From an uncultured Oscillospiraceae bacterium (GTDB taxonomy: Bacteria > Bacillota > Clostridia > Oscillospirales > Oscillospiraceae), in the NCBI GenBank assembly GCA_934546685.1, contig CAKTEB010000064.1, positions 1-14,798 of the forward strand: a DNA stretch of 14,798 bases, written 5' to 3'. The notes beneath the pieces are model-generated. The model did no database searches and was not told where the DNA came from. It saw nothing but the letters and a program-made list of their open reading frames with translations. The position numbers and the translations under genes were made by a program. Positions 7,442 to 14,798 of this stretch are shown piece after piece; within the stretch, counting starts at the first letter, position 1; every line of letters begins with the position of its first letter.

Positions 7442-8752
7442 TTACAGCCGAGCCTTTATTTCGTCAATGGTCTGGAGCGCTCTTCTGCTGACCTCCAGAT
7501 ACCGGTCATGCTTTTTGCCCTTGAACTTGTAGTCCAGGGGATCGATGATGCCGAAGTTGATATTCATAGGCTGGAATTTCGTCACGCTCTCATCGCTGAT
7601 ATATCCAGCCAGTGCGCCGATGGCCGTATGGGTGGGAAAATCCACATGGGTCAGGCCCTTTAATTCCCGGCCCATTTCGAGAGCCGCCAGCAGCCCGGAG
7701 GCCGTGGACTCGATATAGCCCTCCACCCCCGTCATCTGCCCCGCAAAGGCCACCCGGGTGTCCTTTCGGGCCCGGTAGTACCGATCCAGCAGCCGGGGCG
7801 AATCCAGATAGGTATTCCGGTGCATGACGCCATAGCGTAGATATTCCGCATGGCTCAGAGCCGGGATCATGGAGAACACCCGCTTCTGCTCCGGCCACCG
7901 GAGATGGGTCTGAAAGCCCACGATGTTGTAGACGGTGCCGGTGCGGTTATCCTTTCGGAGCTGCACCACCGCATAGGGCTCCTTCCCGGTCTTGGGATCC
8001 TTGAGGCCCACGGGCTTCAGGGGTCCGTACCGCAGGGTGTCCTCTCCCCGCCGGGCCATAACTTCTACAGGCATACATCCCTCAAAGACCTTTTTATCCT
8101 CAAAGCCATGAACCGCGGCCTCCTCGGCGCCAGCCAGCTCCCGGACAAAGTCCTGGTACTGCTGCTTGTCCATGGCACAGTTGATATAGTCCGCGGTGCC
8201 CTTGTCGTACCGGGACGCGAACCAGCAGTGATCCATATCCAGGGACTCGAAGCTCACCAGCGGAGCCGCCGCGTCATAGAAGTTGAGGCCCCTGGCCCCT
8301 CCAAAGAATTCGGAGATGGCCTCTGCCATGGGATCCGAGGTCAGGGGGCCGGTGGCGATGATGACGGGCCCCGCCGGGATCTCCGTCAGCTCCCCATGGA
8401 CGATCTCAATATTCCCGCAGCTCTCCAAAGCGTCGGTGATGGCCGTGGCAAAAGCTACCCGATCCACCGCCAGGGCTCCGCCGGCCTCCACCCGATTCTC
8501 CTCAGCGCAGCGCATAATCAGGCTGTCTAAGTGCCGGAGTTCTTCCTTGAGGAGGCCGATGGCGTTGGCCAGGGAATCTCCCCTGAGGGAGTTGGAGCAA
8601 ACCAGCTCGCCAAAGAGGTCAGACTGGTGGGCCGGGGTCTTCTTCTCCGGCTTCATCTCGATGAGCCGCACCTGGAGGCCCATTTTCGCCAGCTGCCAGG
8701 CAGCCTCGCTGCCCGCCAGGCCTGCGCCCACTACGGTGATATCATGCTTCAT
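7442..8752 (-). CDS. trmFO: Folate-dependent tRNA (uracil-54) methyltransferase TrmFO
   Basis: TrmFO makes ribothymidine at position 54 of the tRNA T-loop, taking the carbon from methylene-tetrahydrofolate with FAD as reductant. The 436 residues match the family. The FAD Rossmann motif VVGAGLAGSE is at 7-16. Cys52 (in ELVCSNSLRGD) and Cys226 (in FEGCMPVE) coincide with the Cys53/Cys226 pair reported as important in the Bacillus enzyme. The frame is open for 67 further codons upstream, but those overlap the lysine tail of TopA and read as an Arg/Pro-rich artefact. The ATG at 8752-8750 starts at the GxGxxG fold and has GGAGG nine bases upstream. It overlaps the topA end by 11 nt, suggesting translational coupling. 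Confidence 0.97.
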   Translation of the reverse strand: MKHDITVVGAGLAGSEAAWQLAKMGLQVRLIEMKPEKKTPAHQSDLFGELVCSNSLRGDSLANAIGLLKEELRHLDSLIMRCAEENRVEAGGALAVDRVAFATAITDALESCGNIEIVHGELTEIPAGPVIIATGPLTSDPMAEAISEFFGGARGLNFYDAAAPLVSFESLDMDHCWFASRYDKGTADYINCAMDKQQYQDFVRELAGAEEAAVHGFEDKKVFEGCMPVEVMARRGEDTLRYGPLKPVGLKDPKTGKEPYAVVQLRKDNRTGTVYNIVGFQTHLRWPEQKRVFSMIPALSHAEYLRYGVMHRNTYLDSPRLLDRYYRARKDTRVAFAGQMTGVEGYIESTASGLLAALEMGRELKGLTHVDFPTHTAIGALAGYISDESVTKFQPMNINFGIIDPLDYKFKGKKHDRYLEVSRRALQTIDEIKARL

Positions 8753-11078
8753 GGGCGTTGTCCTCCGTGGTCTTGGCTGCCTTTGCGGTCTTTTTTGCGG
8801 CAGTCTTCTTGGTCGTGGTCTTCTTCGCCGCTGTCTTTTTCGCGGTGGTCTTCTTGGCTGCGGCCTTCTTGGCTGTGGTCTTCTTGGCAGGCTTCTTTTC
8901 CTCCGCAGTCTCGGGGGCCGCGGTGGTCTCGGCCTTGGCTTCGCCCTCGGCATCCTCGGCGGTCTTCTTTTTCCGGTAGCCGCCTCTCAGCTCCTCCGGG
9001 GTGAAGTTCTCGCACTTTTCATTGATGCAGAAGACCTTTTTCTGACCCTTGCCGGACTTCTTGAACATGGTCTGGCCGCAGTAGGGGCAGTCCTCCGCCG
9101 TGGGGACCTCCCAGGTCATAAAGCCGCAGTCCTTGCCCTTTTCACAGGCATAGTAGGCATAGCCCCGCTGGCTCTTGCGCTTAAGCATCCCGGAGCCGCA
9201 CTTGGGGCAGCGGCCAGGCATATGCTCCGCCAGGGGCTTGGTATTCTTGCACTCCGGGTAGCCAGGACATGCCAGGAACCGGCCGAACCGGCCGCTCTTG
9301 ATGACCATATTCCGTCCGCAGAGCTCGCAGATCTCGTCTGTCACCTCATCGGGGACCTTGATGCGGGTGTCCTTCAGGGCCTCCTCAGCATCCAGCATCT
9401 CCTGATGGAAGTGCTTATAGAAATCCCGGAGCACCTGCTTCCAGTAGACGTTTCCCGTCTCCACCTGGTCGAGCAAGCTCTCCATATGGGCCGTAAAGGC
9501 CACGTCGATGACGTCCTGGAACCGCTCCTTCATGAGCCCGGTGACCACCTCGCCCAGAGGCGTGGGGCTCAGGCGCTTGTCCTGCTTGATGACGTATTCC
9601 CGATCCAGGATCGTGGAGACTGTGGCGGCATAGGTACTAGGACGGCCCACACCCTTTTCCTCCATGGCCTTGACCAGGGTGGCCTCGGTGTACCGTGCCG
9701 GGGGCTGAGTAAAGTGCTGCTGCTTCTCGTGGCCGGAGAGCAGTACGGTCTCCCCCTCCTGGAGATTGGGCAGAGGCGTCTGCTTTTCCTCGGTCTCATC
9801 GTCCTTGCCTTCCTCGTAGACGGCGATAAAGCCCGGGAATTTCAGGCTCTGATGGTTGGCCCGGAAGATATGTCCCGCGGATACCGTGTCGATGGACAGG
9901 GTATCGTAGAGGGCATTGGACATCTGAGAGGCCACAAAGCGGCTCCACACCAGCCGATAGAGCTTATACTGCTCAGTGGTGAGGCTGCTGCGGATGGATT
10001 CGGGATCCAGGTTCACATTGCTGGGCCGGATGGCCTCGTGGGCATCCTGGGCGGCATTTTTCGTCTTATAGCGCCGGGGGCCCTCCTTATAATAGTCCTT
10101 GCCGTAGCGATTGGTAATAAAGCTGCCCGCAGCGGCCAGGGCCTCCTCGGAAAGGCGCAGGGAGTCGGTACGCATGTAGGTAATGAGACCCACGGTGCCC
10201 TCTCCCGCCACGTCAATGCCCTCATAGAGCATCTGGGCAATGGCCATGGTGCGCCGGGGCGTCATGCCCAGCTTCCGGGACGCCTCCTGCTGGAGGGTAG
10301 AGGTGATAAAGGGCGGCGCGGGGGTGCGCTTTTTCTCGGAGCGCTTCACCGCAGACACCACAAAGGGAGCGCTTTCCACGTCCCGCAGGATCTCCTCCAC
10401 CTCCTCCTGGCTGTGGAGCTCCCGTTTCTTATTCTCGCCGTGGTAGTGGGCTGTGAAGCTGCCGGGGCCGGCCATGCGCTGGAGCTCCACGTCGATGGAC
10501 CAGTACTCCTGGGGCACGAAGGCCCGGATCTCCTCCTCTCGATCCACTACCATCCGGGTGGCTACGGACTGAACGCGGCCCGCGGACAGTCCCCGGCGAA
10601 TCTTCTTCCAGAGCAGGGGTGAGAGCTGATAGCCCACGATCCGATCCAAGATCCGACGGGCCTGCTGGGCATCCACCAGGTCCTGGTCGATGGTCCTGGG
10701 GTTCTGGATGCTGGTGTTCACGACATTTTTCGTGATCTCGTTGAAGGTCACCCGGTGTACCTGATCCTCCGGCAGCTCCAGGAGATATTTGAGATGCCAG
10801 GAGATGGCCTCTCCCTCCCGGTCCGGGTCAGTTGCCAGGTAGATCTTATCTACCGCACTGGCGGACTTCTTGAGATCCGCGATCACCGCTTCCTTGCCCT
10901 TCAGGGGCATATACAGGGGCTCAAAATCGTTGTCGATATCGACTCCCATCTTGCTTTTGGGCAGATCTCTCAGGTGGCCCATGCAGGCCTTGACCTCGTA
11001 ATCGGGCCCTAAGTATTTTCCTATGGTTTTTGCCTTTGCCGGTGACTCGACAATGACAAGATTGGATGCGTTCGCCAT
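8742..11078 (-). CDS. topA: DNA topoisomerase I with three zinc-ribbon motifs and a lysine/alanine tail
   Basis: This type IA topoisomerase relaxes negative supercoils. The Toprim domain starts at VESPAKAKTIGKYLG and includes ATDPDREGEAISWHL; SAGRVQSVATR follows, and the active-site tyrosine is Tyr301 in GLITYMRTDS. After the core, three C4-type zinc motifs run from about 584 to 695 (first CELC at 584-587, then CPKC and CPYC). An acidic stretch (about 704-726) leads to a tail of KKTTA-like pentads (732-766). The total is 778 residues if ATG 11078-11076 is used, which has GGAGG seven bases upstream. A TTG one codon earlier is less well spaced. The gene follows dprA by 54 nt, the common dprA-topA-trmFO order of Firmicutes. 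A promoter inside dprA may feed it. Confidence 0.97.
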   Translation of the reverse strand: MANASNLVIVESPAKAKTIGKYLGPDYEVKACMGHLRDLPKSKMGVDIDNDFEPLYMPLKGKEAVIADLKKSASAVDKIYLATDPDREGEAISWHLKYLLELPEDQVHRVTFNEITKNVVNTSIQNPRTIDQDLVDAQQARRILDRIVGYQLSPLLWKKIRRGLSAGRVQSVATRMVVDREEEIRAFVPQEYWSIDVELQRMAGPGSFTAHYHGENKKRELHSQEEVEEILRDVESAPFVVSAVKRSEKKRTPAPPFITSTLQQEASRKLGMTPRRTMAIAQMLYEGIDVAGEGTVGLITYMRTDSLRLSEEALAAAGSFITNRYGKDYYKEGPRRYKTKNAAQDAHEAIRPSNVNLDPESIRSSLTTEQYKLYRLVWSRFVASQMSNALYDTLSIDTVSAGHIFRANHQSLKFPGFIAVYEEGKDDETEEKQTPLPNLQEGETVLLSGHEKQQHFTQPPARYTEATLVKAMEEKGVGRPSTYAATVSTILDREYVIKQDKRLSPTPLGEVVTGLMKERFQDVIDVAFTAHMESLLDQVETGNVYWKQVLRDFYKHFHQEMLDAEEALKDTRIKVPDEVTDEICELCGRNMVIKSGRFGRFLACPGYPECKNTKPLAEHMPGRCPKCGSGMLKRKSQRGYAYYACEKGKDCGFMTWEVPTAEDCPYCGQTMFKKSGKGQKKVFCINEKCENFTPEELRGGYRKKKTAEDAEGEAKAETTAAPETAEEKKPAKKTTAKKAAAKKTTAKKTAAKKTTTKKTAAKKTAKAAKTTEDNAHEA
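8762..8766 (-). promoter_or_regulatory. Ribosome binding site of trmFO inside the 3' end of topA
   Basis: GGAGG on the minus strand lies nine bases before the ATG at 8752-8750. It is read within the TopA codons just after the lysine tail. It fixes the trmFO start and excludes the 67-codon upstream extension. Confidence 0.75.
8781..8885 (-). repeat. 15-bp tandem repeat (seven units) encoding KKxxx pentads of TopA
   Basis: Seven consecutive 15-base units fit this interval exactly. On the plus strand each ends in a form of GTCTTCTT or GTCTTTTT, preceded by a variable GC-rich seven bases. In the TopA frame they encode KKTTA, KKAAA, KKTTA, KKTAA, KKTTT, KKTAA and KKTAK (residues 732-766). Because the unit is a multiple of three, gain or loss of units would lengthen or shorten the tail without a frameshift. 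Confidence 0.85.
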
Positions 11079-11085
11079 CAATGTT

Positions 11086-11090
11086 CCTCC
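11086..11090 (-). promoter_or_regulatory. Ribosome binding site of topA
   Basis: The minus strand reads GGAGG followed by AACATTG and then ATG GCG. Spacing is seven bases to the ATG but only four to the TTG in front of it, so the ATG at 11078-11076 is preferred. Confidence 0.7.
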
Positions 11091-11132
11091 GATGTTCCTG
11101 TGATCTGGGGGCGGCGCACGAGACGACGCTCC

Positions 11133-12413
11133 CTATTGAATATTGAGATGAAACTGCTTTCCGGGCTCCTGGGTCACATAGCCCTTCACCTCCAGCAGCG
11201 TCAGGGATGCCAGCACCCGGGATACGGGCAGACCGGTCTTCTCCACAATGTCGTCCGCCTGAGTCTGTCCCTCCGTGAGCACCTGGGCAATGGCCTTCTC
11301 GTCTGGGGTCAGCGCAGAAAATTTCTCTTGTAGGTCAATATAATTCCTCTTTGGCCCATTGTCAATTCTATTTTCTTGATTTTCCTGAGGATTTTTCGCC
11401 CGCTGGGGGTTTTGAGGGGCATTTTCAGGTATTTTGCGGGCTTTTGGTGCCTGAACCGGGGTGGCGACCTTCAGCTCCGGCGCTTCCTCCTCCGGCAGTT
11501 CCAGGGGCGTTTCCTCCCGGAGCTTGTGGATCTTTCCGGCAAATCTGGGGGCGTATTCGCGCATAACGTCCCAGCCACCGGTGACCAGCATGGCCCCCTC
11601 CTGGATCAGCGCGTTGCTGCCCTCGCAGTTCTTGAGGCCGATGTTGCCCGGTACCGCGAACACATCTCGCCCCTGCTCCAGGGCAAGGCCCGCCGTGATG
11701 AGACTGCCGCTCTGCTTGGCAGCCTCCACCACCAAAACGCCCAGGGCCAGACCGCTCATGATCCGGTTTCTCTGTGGAAAGTTTCGTCCCATAGGCGGTG
11801 TTCCCGGCGGGAACTCGCTGATGAGGCAGCCGTGCTGGATCACCGCCTGATAGACGCCGGCGGAGGACCGGGGGTAGACGATGTCCAGTCCGTTACCCAG
11901 CACTGCGGCCACGGTGCCGCCTGCCTCCAGTGCCCCCTCCAGAGCCTGGGAATCGATGCCCTTGGCCGCGCCGGATAGCACCACGCCGCCGCAGGCCCCG
12001 ATCTGGTTTCCCATGCGCCGAGCCACGGCCAGGCCGTAGCCGCTGGCGTTCCGCGATCCCACCACGGTAACGACCGGAAGCTGGTCAAAGGGCAGAAGCG
12101 TCCCCTTATAATAGAGCACCAAGGGCGGCGTATCGATAGCCAGCAGCCGCTGGGGATAAGCGGCGTCGTGGCAGGTGACGATCCGGATGCCCTGGTCGGA
12201 GCAGTCCCGCAGAACCGCCTCCGCACCGAAGATATCCTTCTGACACAGGGCGTCCCGCTCCTTGGGGATCAGCCCTGGCACCTCCTCGATGGCCGTCCGG
12301 TCCGCCAGATATGCCTCCTCTGGGGAGCCAAAATAGGAAAGAACCAGCTGCTGGCCCCGGAGGGTCAGTCCCTTACGGGTGGTCAGCCAGATCCAATCGC
12401 GCAGCTTTGCCAT
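11133..12413 (-). CDS. dprA: DNA processing protein DprA (Smf)
   Basis: DprA loads RecA on incoming single-stranded DNA during natural transformation and is widespread even where competence is unproven. The 426-residue protein has an N-terminal helical SAM-like domain (about 1-80). The Rossmann-like core (about 95-285) contains VVGSRNASGYG (117-127), SGAAKGID (147-154), LGNGLDIVYP (172-181), the FPQRNRIMSGL block (212-222) and SGSLITAGLA (235-244). A charged, Pro/Asn/Gln-rich linker (about 300-365) precedes a C-terminal winged helix (about 368-420). The start is set by AAAGGAGG eight bases before the ATG at 12413; the frame is open 13 codons further, but that part overlaps the upstream gene and lacks this spacing. 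The linker DNA is AT-rich and contains a promoter-like sequence. Confidence 0.96.
   Translation of the reverse strand: MAKLRDWIWLTTRKGLTLRGQQLVLSYFGSPEEAYLADRTAIEEVPGLIPKERDALCQKDIFGAEAVLRDCSDQGIRIVTCHDAAYPQRLLAIDTPPLVLYYKGTLLPFDQLPVVTVVGSRNASGYGLAVARRMGNQIGACGGVVLSGAAKGIDSQALEGALEAGGTVAAVLGNGLDIVYPRSSAGVYQAVIQHGCLISEFPPGTPPMGRNFPQRNRIMSGLALGVLVVEAAKQSGSLITAGLALEQGRDVFAVPGNIGLKNCEGSNALIQEGAMLVTGGWDVMREYAPRFAGKIHKLREETPLELPEEEAPELKVATPVQAPKARKIPENAPQNPQRAKNPQENQENRIDNGPKRNYIDLQEKFSALTPDEKAIAQVLTEGQTQADDIVEKTGLPVSRVLASLTLLEVKGYVTQEPGKQFHLNIQ
11337..11365 (-). promoter_or_regulatory. Predicted strong sigma-A promoter inside dprA, directed at topA
   Basis: On the minus strand a perfect TTGACA -35 box (11365-11360) is followed by exactly 17 bases (11359-11343) and TATATT as -10 (11342-11337; five of six matches to TATAAT). 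It lies in the AT-rich DNA of the DprA linker. Transcription would begin near 11330 and run through the DprA winged-helix codons as a leader of about 250 nt before the topA start. Sequence match seen; function inferred. Confidence 0.65.
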
Positions 12414-12421
12414 GGAAACCG

Positions 12422-12429
12422 CCTCCTTT
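12422..12429 (-). promoter_or_regulatory. Ribosome binding site that decides the dprA start
   Basis: AAAGGAGG on the minus strand lies eight bases before the ATG at 12413-12411, in the 17-nt gap after the methyltransferase stop codon. It supports MAKLRDWIW as the true N-terminus. Confidence 0.75.
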
Positions 12430-12430
12430 T

Positions 12431-13186
12431 TTACAGTTCCGTCATCTGCCACAGCACAATGGCCGCGGCCACTGACGCGTTAAGTGATTCACATCTTGGG
12501 TGCATGGGAATAATGATCTGCCGGTTCGATGCCTCCAGCAGCTGGGAGGACACGCCCTGTCCCTCGCTGCCGATGATGACCGCCGCCTCCGGGAGCGTTT
12601 CCTGCCGGAGATCCCTGGCGCTCTGGGACAGGGCCGTGGCCAGCAGCGGGATCTGCTTTTCCCGGCACTGCTCGATCACGGTCTCCCGGCTCAAAAATGC
12701 AGGCGGAGTGCGGAAGATCGCCCCCATGGTCGCCCGAACGGTTTTGGGATTATAGGGGTCGCAGCAGCCCTCAGTGAGCAACACCGGCACATCCAGGGCA
12801 TCTGCCGTCCGGAGGATCGTCCCCACGTTGCCGGGATCCTGGATGCCATCTAGAATCAAGGTGCCAGGGCAGATCTCCCCTTCCCCCTGCTCCGGCAGGG
12901 CCGCCAGGAAGATCGCCCCCTCCGGGGCCTCCATCTGAGATACCTGGGCCATGAGTTCCCGGGAGATCTGCACTCTGCGCACACTGTCCGGCAGCTCCGG
13001 CCATGCCATCCCCTCTCGGAGCACCACGGCCCGGAGCCGGTTCGGCGCCCAGCGGATGGCCTCCTCTAAGAGCTTTGTGCCGTCGCCCACAAAGAGCCGC
13101 TGCTCCCGACGCTGCTTCTTGGAGGCTTGTAGCCGAACCAGCTGGGTCATCAGGGCGTTTTGTCTGCTTGTAACGGTCTCGATCAT
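12431..13186 (-). CDS. SpoU/TrmH-family RNA 2'-O-methyltransferase
   Basis: This enzyme methylates a ribose 2'-hydroxyl in RNA using S-adenosylmethionine bound in a C-terminal trefoil knot. The 251 residues show a substrate-binding N-terminal domain (about 1-95) and the three SpoU motifs: DPGNVGTILRTADA at 117-130 with the catalytic-type Asn-Arg pattern, IIGSEGQGVS at 204-213, and IPMHPRCESLNASVA at 226-240. Its layout matches the Firmicutes YsgA/RlmB-like branch, whose target is probably 23S rRNA; the exact nucleotide cannot be read from sequence. The ATG overlaps the trkA stop (ATGA), with GAGGA about ten bases upstream, so translation is probably coupled. dprA follows after 17 nt. Confidence 0.93.
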   Translation of the reverse strand: MIETVTSRQNALMTQLVRLQASKKQRREQRLFVGDGTKLLEEAIRWAPNRLRAVVLREGMAWPELPDSVRRVQISRELMAQVSQMEAPEGAIFLAALPEQGEGEICPGTLILDGIQDPGNVGTILRTADALDVPVLLTEGCCDPYNPKTVRATMGAIFRTPPAFLSRETVIEQCREKQIPLLATALSQSARDLRQETLPEAAVIIGSEGQGVSSQLLEASNRQIIIPMHPRCESLNASVAAAIVLWQMTEL

Positions 13187-13836
13187 AGCTTCTGCATCCT
13201 CTTGAGGTCATGTTCCTTGCCCATGACCATAACGGTGTCCCCCTGGGCGATCATATCATCGGCCCCTGGGGACATCTGCATCTTTCCGGTGCGCTCATTG
13301 CGGATGGCCAGCACGCTGACCTGATACCGGGAGCGGACATTAAGGCTCTTGAGGCTCTTGCCCACCCAGCTCCGGGGGGCCTCGAACTCGGCAATGGCAT
13401 AGTCCCCGGCCAGATCCATATAGTCCAGGAAGCTCCGGGAACCCAGGCTCTGGACCAGCCGCAGGGCCATGTCCCGCTCGGGAATCAGCACCCGATCCGC
13501 CCCCACCCGCTCCAGGGCGCGCTTATACATCTCATTCTGTGCCTTGCAGATGATATACTTGCAGCCCAGATCTCTTAGATTCATGGTAATGAGTACGCTG
13601 GCGGCCAGGTCTTCGCCCATGGCCACAATGGCATACTGGCACTCTGCCGCACCAGCGGCTCGGAGCACCTCGATATCTCTGGCGTCGCCGATAGCCCCAT
13701 GGGTACAGTGCTCCGCCAGGTGATTGACCGCATTTTCGTCCTGATCCACCACCAGCACCTCATGGCCCATTTCATAGAGGGCCTCCGCTGCGGAGCTGCC
13801 AAAGCGGCCCAGTCCAATGATAATAAAGGTTTTCAT
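13183..13836 (-). CDS. ktrA: Potassium uptake regulatory subunit TrkA/KtrA (RCK protein)
   Basis: This cytoplasmic RCK protein gates the partner K+ channel according to bound nucleotide. The 217 residues hold one RCK_N domain (Rossmann fold: IIIGLGRFGSS at 5-15, acidic Asp31 at the end of beta-2 in VVDQDE, then GDARDIEVL at 50-58) and one RCK_C domain (about 135-217). A single RCK_N/RCK_C unit is the KtrA/KtrC layout; E. coli TrkA has two tandem units. The ATG at 13836-13834 has GGAGG six bases upstream; a TTG two codons earlier is too close to that site. It lies 12 nt after trkH/ktrB, forming the expected two-gene K+ system. Use of trkA or ktrA as the name is a matter of convention. Confidence 0.93.
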   Translation of the reverse strand: MKTFIIIGLGRFGSSAAEALYEMGHEVLVVDQDENAVNHLAEHCTHGAIGDARDIEVLRAAGAAECQYAIVAMGEDLAASVLITMNLRDLGCKYIICKAQNEMYKRALERVGADRVLIPERDMALRLVQSLGSRSFLDYMDLAGDYAIAEFEAPRSWVGKSLKSLNVRSRYQVSVLAIRNERTGKMQMSPGADDMIAQGDTVMVMGKEHDLKRMQKL

Positions 13837-13842
13837 GTGCAA

Positions 13843-13850
13843 CCTCCTTT
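13843..13850 (-). promoter_or_regulatory. Ribosome binding site of the RCK subunit gene
   Basis: AAAGGAGG on the minus strand overlaps the stop codon of the channel gene (13849-13851) and lies six bases before the ATG at 13836-13834. It favours that ATG over the in-frame TTG at 13842-13840. Confidence 0.75.
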
Positions 13851-14798
13851 AGCCGATCAGCACCCGGACCTCCGGTCTGCGGATGGCGTTGTCCGGCGGG
13901 ATCTTCGTCATAAACGCAAAGCTCACGGTCATGATCCCCACACGTCCGAAGAACATATAGACCACCAGCAGGATTTTCGAGCCCAGATTCAGCCCTGCGG
14001 TGATGCCCGTGGACAGGCCCACGGTGCAGATAGCCGAAATGGATTCGTACAGGCAGTCCCAGAGTGGAAGGCTGTTGGTCGCCGACAGGATCACACCTCC
14101 CAGCAGCCCCAAAAATGTCACCAGCAGAGCGATGCTGGCCGCCGAGGCCATCTGATCCTGGGAGATCCGGCGGCCAAAGAGCACCGTTTCCCGGTGGCCC
14201 CGCATGACGCTGTAGCTCATCAGGAACAGCAGCGCAACAGAGACCGTCTTGATGCCGCCGGCGGTGGAGCCGCTGGAGCCGCCCACCAGCATCAGCAGCA
14301 GGCATACCAGCTTGCCGCTGTCGGTCAGCGCCCCCTGATCCACCGCCGCAAAGCCCGCGGTACGGGTGGTGGCGGACTGAAAGAATGCCGCCAGGAGCTT
14401 TTTGCCGAAGGACATGGACCCCAGCGTTCCGGGATTGCTCCATTCTAAAACGAGAATGGCTATGGTTCCAGCCGCCAGCAGTCCGCCGGTCATCCAGAGT
14501 ACCAGTCGGGTGTGCACCGTCAGGCGGCGGTTCTTCCGGCGGGTCAGCAGATCGTTCCACACGAAGAAGCCCAGACCGCCGATGATGACCAGCGCTGCCA
14601 GGGTCAGATTCACCACTGCGTCCTTCTGAAACGCCTGAAGGCTCTGACCCGGGCCCAGGAATCCCAGAATGTCAAAGCCCGCGTTGCAGAAGGCGGAGAT
14701 GGCGTGGAAGATCCCCAGCCACAGGGCCTTCTTCACCGGATAGAACAGGGAGAACCGAATCGTCAGAATCAGCGCCCCGACCCCCTCCACCAGGAAGG
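13849..14798 (-). CDS. Potassium uptake channel subunit TrkH/KtrB (5' end outside window)
   Basis: This is the K+-translocating membrane subunit of a Trk/Ktr system. About 315 C-terminal residues are visible. The reading frame stays open to the window edge (Phe-Leu before a GTG-encoded Val in FLVEGVGALIL), so the start and the first pore repeat are missing. Three selectivity-filter regions can be seen: HAISAFCNAGFD (coding near 14670-14700), TTRTAGF (near 14350-14370) and CTVGLSTG (near 14005-14030). The conserved GGSSGSTAGGIKT stretch lies between the last two. Several hydrophobic membrane spans alternate with the pore loops. The next gene is its RCK regulator. KtrB and TrkH cannot be told apart without the N-terminal part; the single-RCK partner favours KtrB. 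Confidence 0.92.
   Translation of the reverse strand, partial: FLVEGVGALILTIRFSLFYPVKKALWLGIFHAISAFCNAGFDILGFLGPGQSLQAFQKDAVVNLTLAALVIIGGLGFFVWNDLLTRRKNRRLTVHTRLVLWMTGGLLAAGTIAILVLEWSNPGTLGSMSFGKKLLAAFFQSATTRTAGFAAVDQGALTDSGKLVCLLLMLVGGSSGSTAGGIKTVSVALLFLMSYSVMRGHRETVLFGRRISQDQMASAASIALLVTFLGLLGGVILSATNSLPLWDCLYESISAICTVGLSTGITAGLNLGSKILLVVYMFFGRVGIMTVSFAFMTKIPPDNAIRRPEVRVLIG

Noticed and set aside
8753..8953. A 67-codon N-terminal extension of trmFO rich in Arg and Pro
   Set aside because: It is the TopA tail repeat read in another frame. The FAD motif begins right after the ATG at 8752, which has its own GGAGG.
8283..10622. A plus-strand open frame of 779 codons antisense to topA and part of trmFO
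   Set aside because: It crosses two clearly real genes, has no recognisable domain, and its hydrophobic, Gly/Leu-rich part is the reverse complement of the lysine/alanine repeat.
14788..14790. GTG as the start codon of the potassium channel gene
   Set aside because: The frame stays open to the window edge, and the visible sequence begins in the middle of a TrkH/KtrB protein (three of four filter repeats), so the true start lies outside.
1..14798. Search for a defence, mobile or secondary-metabolite system
   Set aside because: All genes are identifiable core functions on one strand with consistent base composition. No transposase, integrase, toxin-antitoxin pair, CRISPR repeat or attachment site was seen.

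Overview
The window is a compact stretch of bacterial core genes, all read leftward (minus strand), with short gaps or small overlaps between neighbours. It is GC-rich by eye. It has strong AGGAGG-type ribosome binding sites and a Firmicutes-type gene set and order: TrmFO (folate-dependent), Ktr/Trk potassium uptake with a separate RCK subunit, DprA next to TopA, and rnc–smc–ftsY. A GC-rich anaerobic Clostridia lineage, such as the Oscillospiraceae/Ruminococcaceae group, fits best. That placement is inferred from gene content and was not confirmed by a search.

In the order of transcription (right to left): the 3' part of a TrkH/KtrB potassium channel subunit (13849-14798, cut by the window edge); its regulatory RCK partner TrkA/KtrA (13183-13836); a SpoU-family rRNA 2'-O-methyltransferase (12431-13186, ATGA overlap with trkA); dprA (11133-12413); topA (8742-11078); trmFO (7442-8752, overlapping topA by 11 nt); plsX (6390-7418); rnc (5677-6357, TTG start); an Elp3-like radical SAM protein (4597-5598); smc (975-4544, GTG start); ftsY (39-944); and the first five codons of another gene (1-16). 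The themes are potassium homeostasis, RNA modification and processing, DNA topology and uptake, phospholipid synthesis, chromosome organisation and membrane protein targeting. The layout looks like one long cluster with internal transcription starts.

No tRNA, rRNA, CRISPR array, insertion sequence, prophage or defence system is visible, and no gap between genes exceeds 80 bases. I did not find an undescribed multi-gene system. The items worth a second look are regulatory or structural: a near-consensus sigma-A promoter inside the AT-rich linker of dprA, pointing at topA; an extended -10 promoter across the end of the radical SAM gene, pointing at smc; a long, almost perfect hairpin directly after the RNase III gene; and a seven-unit 15-bp tandem repeat that gives TopA a histone H1-like lysine/alanine tail.
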